A DNA stretch of 24,757 nucleotides from Halanaerobiales bacterium (GTDB lineage Bacteria > Bacillota_F > Halanaerobiia > DY22613): the NCBI GenBank assembly GCA_023128035.1, contig JAGMES010000061.1:1-24757 (forward strand), written 5' to 3'. The stretch's first letter is position 1. Each line of letters starts with the position of its first letter. The translations under genes and the position numbers were made by a program. The notes beneath the pieces are model-generated. The model made no database searches. It was not told where the DNA came from and was given only the letters and a program-made list of their open reading frames with translations. Below are positions 1 through 7,464 of this stretch, one piece after another.

Positions 1-22
1 TAGTTAGCGACTGAATAGTTAC
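1..22 (+). mobile_element. Right end of an IS66-family insertion sequence (left copy)
   Basis: These 22 bases are the exact reverse complement of 24636-24657, where the same sequence forms the end of an IS66-type element. Similarity stops after base 22, which ends in GTTAC. Read inward from that end this is GTAAC, matching the 5'-GTAA terminus known for IS66 elements. By comparison with the other copy, bases 2-4 are the last transposase codon (Ser) and 5-7 its TAG stop, so the transposase of this copy lies upstream of the window and reads into it. The body of the element is not visible. Confidence 0.75.
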
Positions 23-65
23 AATTGATTATTAATACTTACCAGCATTAAGTAAGAATAGTTTC

Positions 66-117
66 CCTCCTTTCGTTTAACAATAAACGTACTATCAAAA
101 AAAAGGAGGTTTTTTTT
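66..117 (+). promoter_or_regulatory. Hairpin that sequesters the ribosome binding site, followed by a T8 tract
   Basis: CCTCCTTT at 66-73 is perfectly complementary to AAAGGAGG at 102-109, which is the Shine-Dalgarno sequence of the gene starting at 118. Between them, CGTTTA (74-79) and TAAACG (84-89) form a second perfect stem around an ACAA loop, stacked directly on the first. Eight T residues (110-117) follow the outer stem. The structure would hide the ribosome binding site, and by shape it is also an intrinsic terminator placed directly before the start codon. Whether it works as an attenuator, translational switch or thermosensor is inference. Confidence 0.55.
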
Positions 118-534
118 ATGTCAATGTTTTGGTGGTTTGCTGCGATTATTGCTGCGGGAGCAATAATTTATTATGTACTTGCTTCAGGACAAAGGGTAAC
201 AAATGATGGAAGAAGTAGTATATTGAGAGAAGGAAATACAGATGAAGAGTTCGGTATGGATTTAGATAATGGTGAGGCACTATTGAATGGTAATGATGAG
301 GATTATGAAAACAGCCCTAATTTATCCGAGAGAAAAATTGATGACGATACTGGTTATGAAAATGAAATTGAAGAGGATGATTTCGAAAATGTAACACCTT
401 CAACTCTTCATACATCTGATGTACCAACTAGTTATTATGGAATTAAACATTGGGATGATTATTTAGAAAGTCATAAAAATACTAAAGAAGAGAATCGTGT
501 GGGGAAGAACAGGGAACATCGTAATAAAAAATAG
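118..534 (+). CDS. Small single-pass membrane protein with an acidic tail, unknown function
   Basis: I do not recognise this 138-residue protein. Residues about 3-23 form one hydrophobic segment (FWWFAAIIAAGAIIYYVLAS) without a cleavage site, so it is probably an N-terminal anchor. The rest is hydrophilic, rich in Asp, Glu and Asn, low in complexity and probably disordered, with a basic end (KNREHRNKK). A strong AAGGAGG lies 8 bases before the ATG, but it is buried in the 66-117 hairpin. The gene stands alone: an IS66 end lies 95 bp upstream and a strong terminator follows. Its original promoter may have been displaced by the insertion. Length, a good RBS and a terminator support a real gene; no function is assigned. 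Confidence 0.7.
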   Translation: MSMFWWFAAIIAAGAIIYYVLASGQRVTNDGRSSILREGNTDEEFGMDLDNGEALLNGNDEDYENSPNLSERKIDDDTGYENEIEEDDFENVTPSTLHTSDVPTSYYGIKHWDDYLESHKNTKEENRVGKNREHRNKK

Positions 535-557
535 ATATTGTGGTAAGTACTAAATAT

Positions 558-608
558 CAGGGTAAAGAACAACACATCATAGTCATGTTGTTCTTTACCC
601 TGTTTTTT
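558..608 (+). terminator. Intrinsic terminator after the small membrane protein gene
   Basis: A perfect 17-bp stem (558-574 with 586-602) with an 11-base loop is followed by TTTTTT (603-608). It ends transcription of the gene at 118-534. On the other strand the stem is followed by an AT-rich but not T-rich stretch, so it may only weakly stop the convergent minus-strand operon ending at 622. Confidence 0.9.
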
Positions 609-621
609 AAAAATAATTTAT

Positions 622-1986
622 TTACTCTCTGATCCATTGTAAGTATTCTTCATTGGCTTGATCTTGTAAATAGATATACTGGTATTCTTTCTTTTGACAG
701 TATTCGTTATATTTATTACGAGCGATCTCCTGACAATCTTTACATGCAAGACGAGGGATCACAACTGCCATAACGGGTACTTTTTTTCCATAGTTCAAAT
801 GAACACCGATTGATTCTATAAGTAGAAAACCATGACAATCAGTTGTCTCACAAACTTTTACTATTTCATTCTGTTCTTCAGAGATATAATCTGTATCATA
901 AAAGATTTTCCTCTTTCGTTGGTAGAATCCATTTTTAAGATACTGAAATTCATCAGATTCTAATCTATCTCTATTAATCCAGTAATAAGAGACTTGATCA
1001 ACAACTTTTTTTATTTGATCCATGATTTTTGGATCTTGTTTAGAAAGGTAAGGTTTATAATCAGGTTCTTTCAAATAAGAATAATCAATTCCAGCCATTG
1101 CAAGAATAATTCCTACATTGATATAGGGAAGCGCATCTTCTATGCTATACCCACCTTGTAAGACTGCTAGATCTGGATTTAAACGTTGATTTAACTTCGC
1201 ATAACCTAAAGCTGAGATATTCATATTGGTTAATGGATCACTATAGTGATTATCCTGTCCGGCAGAGTTGATGATGATATCAGGTTGAAAATCTTCTAAA
1301 ATAGGAAGTACTAATTTATCGATTACATAAAGATACCCTTCGTCAGTTGTATAAGGGGGAAGAGGGATATTCAATGTCTTTCCAATGGCATTAGGCCCGC
1401 CTAATTCCCATGTAAATCCACTTCCCGGATAAAGTGTGCGCCCGTCTTGATGTATGCTGATGTGTAGTACGTTGGGATCATGATAGTAAATATCCTGTGT
1501 CCCATCCGCATGATGTGCATCTGTATCGACAAAGGCAATTTTGAGGTTAGGATTGTATTTCGTTCTTAACCACTCAACCATTATTGCTTCATTATTGATG
1601 TTGCAAAATCCACGATTTCCATGAGCTATACGGAAGGCATGATGTCCAGGAGGGCGTACAAGAGCAAAGGATTTTTTTACGAGCCCTTCCATATATTTTT
1701 CAGCAGCAGTGATAGCTCCTCCAGCAGATATAAGATGAGAGGAGGTAGCTAAGTTATTAACATCGGGAATCGCTATGTGCACACGAGCTACGTCTTTATG
1801 AGTTGCTATTTGAGGTTTAAACTCTTTGATTCCATCTATATCTAGTAATCCTTCTTCAATAATTTGATCCTGAGTGTATAAAAGTCTTTCTTCCCGTTCA
1901 GGATGATCAGGAGTGATGGCCCAGTCATATGCTGGGAAAAAGATAAGACCTAGTGTGTTTGTGGTTTGTGGAAAATTAGTGTTCAT
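622..1986 (-). CDS. Histone deacetylase-family amidohydrolase (AcuC/HDAC-like)
   Basis: This 454-residue protein has the arginase/deacetylase fold signatures of Zn-dependent HDAC-like enzymes: RPPGHHA with the catalytic His pair at 115-116, GFCNINNEAI (127-134), DTDAHHADG with probable zinc ligands D156 and H158, D245 as the third ligand in SAGQDN, and GGY with the transition-state Tyr at 280. All catalytic positions are present, so it should be an active amidohydrolase. Bacterial members act on acetyl-lysine, acetylpolyamines or other amides, and the substrate cannot be read from sequence. A C-terminal extension (about 330-454) carries two Cys pairs (CETTDC and CKDC) and is not part of the core. 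The start lies 11 bases inside the upstream hydantoinase-like gene, with an AAGGAGGG site at 1995-2003, so the two are co-transcribed and probably translationally coupled. Confidence 0.9.
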   Translation of the reverse strand: MNTNFPQTTNTLGLIFFPAYDWAITPDHPEREERLLYTQDQIIEEGLLDIDGIKEFKPQIATHKDVARVHIAIPDVNNLATSSHLISAGGAITAAEKYMEGLVKKSFALVRPPGHHAFRIAHGNRGFCNINNEAIMVEWLRTKYNPNLKIAFVDTDAHHADGTQDIYYHDPNVLHISIHQDGRTLYPGSGFTWELGGPNAIGKTLNIPLPPYTTDEGYLYVIDKLVLPILEDFQPDIIINSAGQDNHYSDPLTNMNISALGYAKLNQRLNPDLAVLQGGYSIEDALPYINVGIILAMAGIDYSYLKEPDYKPYLSKQDPKIMDQIKKVVDQVSYYWINRDRLESDEFQYLKNGFYQRKRKIFYDTDYISEEQNEIVKVCETTDCHGFLLIESIGVHLNYGKKVPVMAVVIPRLACKDCQEIARNKYNEYCQKKEYQYIYLQDQANEEYLQWIRE

Positions 1987-3706
1987 TACTAAAATCCCTC
2001 CTTCCGATAATATTGCTAAAGTCAGAGTTCACACCGGGTTTAATCTGAGCTTTTAGTCGAAAAATTTGACCTTGAGTAGTGAAATTACGAACTATGTTAA
2101 AACATTCTTCATGGGTTATTTCTATCAGATTTTCTTTTGATTTAAGGCTTTTACTAGGATCAATAAATTTTAAAGTATGATTTAGTAAAATTTGTCGAGC
2201 ATCATCTAACGTAAATCTTTCTTGAATTGCATGTTTTCCTTTTGTAGTAGATAATCGATAAAATTTTTGGGCTGTATCAGCATATAAAGTCTGTTCTAAT
2301 GTAGGTCGCGCCACAGCAGCTCCCAAAGCATTTGCTACTTGATGATAAGGAAGCTTTACAGGTATTAGTCCTAATTGAGCGGATAAGCCTGCTAGTAATG
2401 CGTAAGCTGGTCCTCCAATCATCATTAATACTTCGGGTTTAATCAGGTTGTTGGATAAGAGTTCATTGATAGTATAAACTGGTTTATTATTTAACTCGTC
2501 AATCAATTTATTCACGGCTTCAGAAACTTTTTGGTTAAATTGTGAAACAATCTTTTCGGCAATTTTGTCGAGATAGTGATCTGAAGGTTTAGTATAAGGA
2601 ATATTAGTTAAACTTATAAGTGCTTGACTAGCTTTGCTAGAATCACCGTCTTTTAGCAAACCTAGAACTACAAGTGCATCAGTTAGAGTTGGATGCTCTC
2701 CACCGAATGCTGCAGCAGGGCCAGTTCTTCCCGAGGTAAGCCGTACCTCTCCTGCCAAATCTACCACTATACGACTATCCCCACCAAATGGTATAGATCT
2801 ATTTAATAGTCCTTGAACAGAGGTTAAGTAATCTTCAATCTGTACACCTTTCGACTCAAAGAGAGGAACCCCTTGAATCGTAAAAGCTATATCTGTTGTA
2901 GTGCCTCCTACATCTAATATTAGAGCAGTTCGCTTTTCTTCTTGAGCTAGGGCTAGAAAGCCCATGGTGCTCGCTGCTGGCCCGGATTTGATTGTTTCAA
3001 CGCCATGATTAAGCCCATCTCTTAAGTGCATTGTTCCCCCATCAGCTTTCAACAAATATAGCTGAGCTTTAATTCCCCGCTCAAGTACAGCCTTTTCTAC
3101 ACCATGAAGAAAATCTGCATATTTTCTGTAAACAGCAGTATTTAGCCAGGTTGTTTGCACACGACGAGGAAAGTTTAGAATCGGTGCGACCTGATTTCCT
3201 AATTGAATATTATCTACTTCAGGTAATCTTTTCAATATAATTTTTTCTATCTTCTCTTCTAAAGCAGGATTTCGCGTTGAGAACTTACCAACGATAGCAA
3301 GATTCTTTAGCTTTAAGTCAGCGATTTCTTGGACTAATTTTTCTAATTCTGCAAGTTTTAGATTTTCAACTACTCGTCCACGGTGGTCAACAGAACCGGA
3401 CAGAATCCAGTTATGCCCATTGCTGATCTTTAGGTGATTTGGGTTTAATCCTGGCCCTGGTATGAGAATGAGCCCAACAGGAGGGTATTTACCCTGTGCA
3501 ATTAGATTGGTCGTCAGAGTTGTGCTAAAGATAATTCTTTTTATTTTAGTAGAGTTTTTTTCTAATAATAGCATATCCAATGCTTGCAAGATACTTTTGG
3601 ATATGTTGTTCATATTGGTTTGGACTTTACTAGTAAAACAAACTTGTCCATTTTTAACTATTACACCATCAGTGTGAGTTCCCCCTACGTCAATTCCAAT
3701 TATCAT
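1976..3706 (-). CDS. Hydantoinase/oxoprolinase family ATPase (HyuA-like)
   Basis: The 576-residue protein has both nucleotide-binding signatures of the HyuA / acetone carboxylase beta / 5-oxoprolinase family: DVGGTHTDG at 6-14 and DVGGTTTD at 265-272. LKADGG (219-224) and SGPAAS (241-246) are also typical. Family members use ATP to activate a cyclic amide or ketone. The usual partner HyuB (hydantoinase beta) is not adjacent; instead the HDAC-like gene overlaps its 3' end by 11 bp. At 576 residues it is shorter than the roughly 650-700 residues of full HyuA proteins and resembles the shorter stand-alone family members. The start is supported by AAGGAGG (rc of 3711-3717). Substrate unknown; the overlap suggests a joint pathway with the deacetylase-like enzyme. 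Confidence 0.85.
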   Translation of the reverse strand: MIIGIDVGGTHTDGVIVKNGQVCFTSKVQTNMNNISKSILQALDMLLLEKNSTKIKRIIFSTTLTTNLIAQGKYPPVGLILIPGPGLNPNHLKISNGHNWILSGSVDHRGRVVENLKLAELEKLVQEIADLKLKNLAIVGKFSTRNPALEEKIEKIILKRLPEVDNIQLGNQVAPILNFPRRVQTTWLNTAVYRKYADFLHGVEKAVLERGIKAQLYLLKADGGTMHLRDGLNHGVETIKSGPAASTMGFLALAQEEKRTALILDVGGTTTDIAFTIQGVPLFESKGVQIEDYLTSVQGLLNRSIPFGGDSRIVVDLAGEVRLTSGRTGPAAAFGGEHPTLTDALVVLGLLKDGDSSKASQALISLTNIPYTKPSDHYLDKIAEKIVSQFNQKVSEAVNKLIDELNNKPVYTINELLSNNLIKPEVLMMIGGPAYALLAGLSAQLGLIPVKLPYHQVANALGAAVARPTLEQTLYADTAQKFYRLSTTKGKHAIQERFTLDDARQILLNHTLKFIDPSKSLKSKENLIEITHEECFNIVRNFTTQGQIFRLKAQIKPGVNSDFSNIIGRRDFSNEH

Positions 3707-4294
3707 TAAAAAGCCTCCTTGCTAGTCGAATAAAATATTTAGTTTTGCCTTTTGAATATATTTATAGTCAGTGAGTGATTTCTATGTTCATCATAATATA
3801 TTTTTCATAATAAAAAAAGGGAAAATGGACAATTTTACAGAATAATAATTTTTAAAGCTAAAAAAATTTTAGGTATGAGAAAACTTTAGGTTAGTAGTGT
3901 GTTAAAAAACATCCAAAAAATTCATGTCTTATACAAATTATTTATGGAAATAGGGTATAATTTTACTGGAAGAAAGATGTGGCTCACTTATCATTTTGAA
4001 AAAATCTCTTAATAGATATAGGTCATTTAATAATTTAACAGATTTATTGATAGATTTCTTAAAGAATTCTGAAAACTAAGCAGGAAAATATGGATAATTC
4101 CCGAATAAGTTAATAAATCTAAATTTTATTTCTCATATGTGAGGAAGAAAGCCTCTCTATGGAGGCGTTCTTTTTATAGAATATTTATTATGTGATTTAG
4201 TGGAGATGTTGGAGGGAGGGAGAAAAGAGGTTTTTTGATCTAAGTAGATTTTCAAATAAAAACATATAAATTTTAGAAGGATGGTGGATCGTTT
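3707..4294. other. 588-bp intergenic region, no supported gene
   Basis: This very AT-rich stretch separates the divergent hyuA-like and EF-G-like genes and must hold both promoters. A TATAAT at 3956-3961 (plus strand) is the best -10 match but has no convincing -35. No frame has both a start and a plausible ribosome binding site over useful length. The only compact structure is the small hairpin at 4151-4166. A leader RNA for the EF-G-like gene is possible but not shown. Confidence 0.5.
4151..4173 (+). terminator. Weak terminator-like hairpin upstream of the EF-G-like gene
   Basis: GCCTCT (4151-4156) can pair with GGAGGC (4161-4166), one pair being G-U, around a CTAT loop, followed by GTTCTTTTT. 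It lies about 125 bp before the EF-G-like start and could be an attenuator or the end of a small transcript. The stem is short, so this is tentative. Confidence 0.3.
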
Positions 4295-6382
4295 ATGAAA
4301 ATACAAAAGACTGAACAAATTCGGAACATTGCGTTCATTTCTCATAGTGGAGCTGGTAAAACTTCTTTAACAGAAGCTATGCTATATAAATGTAGTGTTC
4401 TTAACAGATTGGGTAAAGTTGATGAAGGAAATACAACTTCTGACTGGACTCCTGAAGAAAAAAATCGGAACGTTTCCATCAACGCTACTTTTTTACCTGT
4501 AATTTATAAAGATTCTAAGATTAATATCATTGATGCTCCAGGATATAGTGATTTTGTTGGTGATGTGCAAGCTACTTTAAGAGTAGCTGATGGTGCTGTT
4601 GTTTTAGTATGTGGTGCATCTGGAGTAGAGATTGATACCAAAAGATATTGGCGGATGGCTGATGCTTTTGAATTACCAAGAATCGTATTTGTTAATAAAA
4701 TGAATCGTGAAAGTGCTGATTTTAGAAAATCATTAGATGAATTACAATCTAATTTTGGTCAAAGTGTTGTTCCAGTGGTTGTTCCAATTGGTGCTGGGGA
4801 AGAATTTAAAGGTGTTGTAGATATTTTAAAGAAGAAAGCATATTATTATAAAGATGAACTAGGTGAAAATATTGAAGAGACTGAAATTACTGATGATTTA
4901 CAAGATTTAGTAGATGAGTATCGGATGACGCTGATGGAATCATTAGTTGAAACTGATGATGAATTAATGATGAAATATTTAGAAGAAGAACCAATTACTG
5001 ATGACGAATTGATCTCTGCTTTAAGCAAAGCTGTTAAGGAAGGTCAACTTGTTCCAGTACTTTCAGGGGCTGCTACTATCTGTACAGCAGTTGAGATAGT
5101 TCTTGATTATATTGTTGACTCTATGCCTGCTCCAAATGAAAAAGGTGAAGTTAAAGGTTTTAAACCGGGTACAGAGGATGAAGTTAGCCGTGAAGTTAAT
5201 GTGGATTCTTCAACCAGTGCATTGATTGTTAAGACTATAGTTGACCCCTTTGTAGGTCGCTTGAGTGTCTTTAAAGTTATTTCTGGTATTTTAAAAGCTG
5301 ATACTGAATATTTTAATGCAACTAAAGATCAGAAAGAAAAAATTGGTAAAATTTACTTCATGAGAGGTAAAGATCAAGAACAAACTACCGAAGTAATTGC
5401 TGGTGATATCGCTGCGGTAGCAAAATTAAATGTAACTGAAACTGGAGATACTCTCTGTGATTCAGAAGATCCAATTCTTTATCCAGCGATTCAGTTCCCA
5501 GAGCCAATGTACACAGTTGCGATTTATCCAAAGAAAGAGGGAGACGATGAAAAAATAGGTACAGCTTTGATTCGTTATTCAGAAGAAGATCCAACATTTG
5601 ATGTTTATCATGATAAAGAAACTAAAGAGCTCATCGTTAAGACTATGGGTTCACAACATATAGAAGTAGTTCGTGATTTGATTCAGCGGAAGTTTGGTGT
5701 AGGGTTCGAGAACCGTGCTCCAAAGATTGCTTATAGAGAAACATTTGGTTCCAAAACTGATGTTGAAGAAAAATATAAGAAACAATCTGGTGGTAAAGGC
5801 CAATATGGGCATGTTTTGATGAGATTAGAACCTCTTCAAAGAGGTGAAGGTTTTATATTTGAAGAGAAAATTTTCGGAGGTTCAATTCCAGGTAACTATG
5901 TCCCAGCAGTTGAAAAAGGTATTAAAGAAGCTATGACAGCTGGTGTCTTGACGGGTTATCCAGTTGTGGATGTAAAAGTTGAGCTTTACGATGGTTCTTA
6001 CCATCCAGTAGACTCTTCTGAAATGGCCTTTAAGATTGCAGGTTCAAAAGGTTTCAAAAAAGGTATGGAAAAATCTAAGCCTATTTTATTAGAGCCAGTA
6101 ATGGAGTTGGAGATAATTGTTCCTGATGAGATGATGGGTGACATCATGGGTCATATGACTTCTAAGAGAGGTCGTATCTTAGGAATGGAACCAGTTAAAG
6201 ATGGTCAATTGATCCGTGCACAAGCTCCACTTGCTGAGATTTGGGACTATGCGATTGATCTTAAATCTATGACAGGTGGTCAAGGTTACTTTACAATGAA
6301 ACCTAGTCATTATGATAAAGTTCCTGAAAGAGAAACTGGTTTAATCTGTGCTGCACGTGCTGCTGAAAAAGAAGAAGAGTAA
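4295..6382 (+). CDS. Elongation factor G-like GTPase (EF-G paralogue)
   Basis: The 695-residue protein has the full EF-G domain layout: a GTPase domain with P-loop SHSGAGKT (16-23), G3 DAPG (80-83) and G4 NKMN (134-137), a domain II, and the ribosome-tip domains (GKGQYGHV, PGNYVPAVEKGI, GRILGMEP near the C-terminus). It is the paralogue type rather than canonical FusA: the G3 motif is DAPGY instead of DTPGH, so the His that activates GTP hydrolysis in EF-G is Tyr84, and switch I has RNVSI in place of RGITI. Known paralogues of this kind bind GTP and ribosomes but have specialised or unclear roles. No rpsL, rpsG or tuf genes flank it, which also argues against the housekeeping fusA. It appears monocistronic: AAGGATGGTGG precedes the ATG and a terminator follows within 10 bases. 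Confidence 0.9.
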   Translation: MKIQKTEQIRNIAFISHSGAGKTSLTEAMLYKCSVLNRLGKVDEGNTTSDWTPEEKNRNVSINATFLPVIYKDSKINIIDAPGYSDFVGDVQATLRVADGAVVLVCGASGVEIDTKRYWRMADAFELPRIVFVNKMNRESADFRKSLDELQSNFGQSVVPVVVPIGAGEEFKGVVDILKKKAYYYKDELGENIEETEITDDLQDLVDEYRMTLMESLVETDDELMMKYLEEEPITDDELISALSKAVKEGQLVPVLSGAATICTAVEIVLDYIVDSMPAPNEKGEVKGFKPGTEDEVSREVNVDSSTSALIVKTIVDPFVGRLSVFKVISGILKADTEYFNATKDQKEKIGKIYFMRGKDQEQTTEVIAGDIAAVAKLNVTETGDTLCDSEDPILYPAIQFPEPMYTVAIYPKKEGDDEKIGTALIRYSEEDPTFDVYHDKETKELIVKTMGSQHIEVVRDLIQRKFGVGFENRAPKIAYRETFGSKTDVEEKYKKQSGGKGQYGHVLMRLEPLQRGEGFIFEEKIFGGSIPGNYVPAVEKGIKEAMTAGVLTGYPVVDVKVELYDGSYHPVDSSEMAFKIAGSKGFKKGMEKSKPILLEPVMELEIIVPDEMMGDIMGHMTSKRGRILGMEPVKDGQLIRAQAPLAEIWDYAIDLKSMTGGQGYFTMKPSHYDKVPERETGLICAARAAEKEEE

Positions 6383-6390
6383 TTTGTTTC

Positions 6391-6422
6391 AAGAGAGAGG
6401 GTTTAAAACTCTCTCTTTTTTT
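6391..6422 (+). terminator. Intrinsic terminator after the EF-G-like gene
   Basis: AAGAGAGAG (6391-6399) pairs with CTCTCTCTT (6409-6417), followed by a run of T to 6422. It begins 9 bases after the stop codon. Confidence 0.85.
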
Positions 6423-6502
6423 GTCTTCTACGAAGTAGATTATCTCGACTTTAACTTCTCAATCGATATAATAAATGCATAAACTAAATTATACTATATG
6501 AT

Positions 6503-6637
6503 AATGGAACAACACGGGAAACTGTTACTCGAGCTTTATCCAAATTTCGTAAATTAGGATAAATTGAATTAAATGGTGAGAAGATTACAATTCTTGATTC
6601 TAAAAAGCTCGAAAGATGGATAGAGATGGGAGTTTAA
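6503..6637 (+). pseudogene. Remnant of a Crp/Fnr-family regulator (C-terminal HTH)
   Basis: In one frame the sequence reads GTTRETVTRALSKFRKLG, then TAA (6560-6562), then IELNGEKITILDSKKLERW, ending at TAA 6635-6637. TTRETVTRALSKFRK is the DNA-recognition helix region typical of Crp/Fnr winged-helix regulators, where LGLIE normally follows; the TAA sits exactly where that Leu codon would be. Upstream of about 6500 the frame degenerates and meets TAA at 6485-6487, and no cNMP-binding domain is present. This is therefore the last 40-45 codons of a deleted gene. Its position just upstream of an iron-sulfur protein gene suggests it once regulated that gene (inference). Confidence 0.8.
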
Positions 6638-6722
6638 GAAAAAACAAAACGATAAAAAAATTTTAGTAAACCTCGTATAAATAGTATTGTAAAGTATAAA
6701 ATGTTTAGGGGAGATGTGTATT

Positions 6723-7400
6723 ATGGGAGAATTTTCATTAGGAAAACTTGCAAAAAAAATATTTGTTCAGTTAAATCAGCCAATTAAAATAGAAGTCTGT
6801 AAAGGTTCACTTTTAGGATGTCCAAAGAGTGTTATTGAACCTAAAGATTTGGAAATGGATATTTTAGATTTAATTGATAGGTTAGGTTTATCTGACGAAT
6901 TAAAGGAACATTTTCCAGAAGAAGACGTGTTACATCCAACTTTGACGATTTCTATTTCAGGATGTGTTAATGGATGTTCAAATCCACATATTAAGGATGT
7001 TGGTCTTGAGGGAACTGTTTCTTTAAAGAAAAACATTGAATTGTGTAATAAATGCGGTGAATGTATTAAAGCCTGCAGTGATCATGTAATTTCTATGCAT
7101 GAAGATGGTATTAGTATTAATTCTCAACTTTGTCTTTCCTGTGGTGAATGTGCTCGTGTTTGTCCGACTAATGCTCTGACTATGGAGAAGACGGGAATAC
7201 GTTTGATGATAGGTGGGCATTTAGGAAGACATCCACATTTTGCACAAACGGTTGCTGATTTTTTAACTTCTGCACAGGCTATGGGTAAATTGCAACAGTT
7301 TTTTGAGCTTGTGATTCGTGAACATCAAAACGGTCATTATGTTGAAGAGGTTCTTCATCAATATGAAGAAGAGAATTGTTTGCGTCATAAAAGTGTATAA
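6723..7400 (+). CDS. Small sulfite/nitrite reductase-like protein with two [4Fe-4S] ferredoxin motifs
   Basis: The start is set at 6723, because GGGGAG (6708-6713) is 9 bases upstream; the in-frame ATG at 6714 abuts that site. The 225-residue protein has C26-KGSLLG-C33 and SGCVNGCSNP (C81, C85), which resemble the two Cys pairs that hold the coupled siroheme-[4Fe-4S] centre in sulfite and nitrite reductases. Two ferredoxin motifs follow: CNKCGECIKAC (108-118) and CLSCGECARVC (137-147), the second followed by Pro. LGRHPHFAQT (167-176) is also reductase-like. The length is well below AsrC-type reductases (about 300 residues or more), and the first Cys pair is spaced CX6C rather than CX5C. It is probably an electron-transfer or small siroheme protein of the anaerobic cytoplasm. 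The exact reaction is unknown. Confidence 0.75.
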   Translation: MGEFSLGKLAKKIFVQLNQPIKIEVCKGSLLGCPKSVIEPKDLEMDILDLIDRLGLSDELKEHFPEEDVLHPTLTISISGCVNGCSNPHIKDVGLEGTVSLKKNIELCNKCGECIKACSDHVISMHEDGISINSQLCLSCGECARVCPTNALTMEKTGIRLMIGGHLGRHPHFAQTVADFLTSAQAMGKLQQFFELVIREHQNGHYVEEVLHQYEEENCLRHKSV

Positions 7401-7411
7401 TAAAAAGAATG

Positions 7412-7464
7412 AATAAAACGCCGCTTGGAAATTTTGAGATAAAATTTCCAAGCGGCGTTTTATT
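7412..7464. terminator. Bidirectional intrinsic terminator, perfect 24-bp stem
   Basis: Bases 7412-7435 and 7441-7464 are perfect reverse complements around the loop GAGAT. The GC core CGCCGCTTGG is flanked by A runs on one side and T runs on the other, so the structure works for both the upstream plus-strand gene (stop at 7400) and the convergent rqcH. Its right arm overlaps the rqcH stop codon at 7463-7465. Confidence 0.92.

Noticed and set aside
3954..4080. Open frame of about 42 codons in the hyuA / EF-G gap ending ...LLIDFLKNSEN
   Set aside because: It has no ATG, no ribosome binding site and no recognisable motif; open frames of this length occur by chance.
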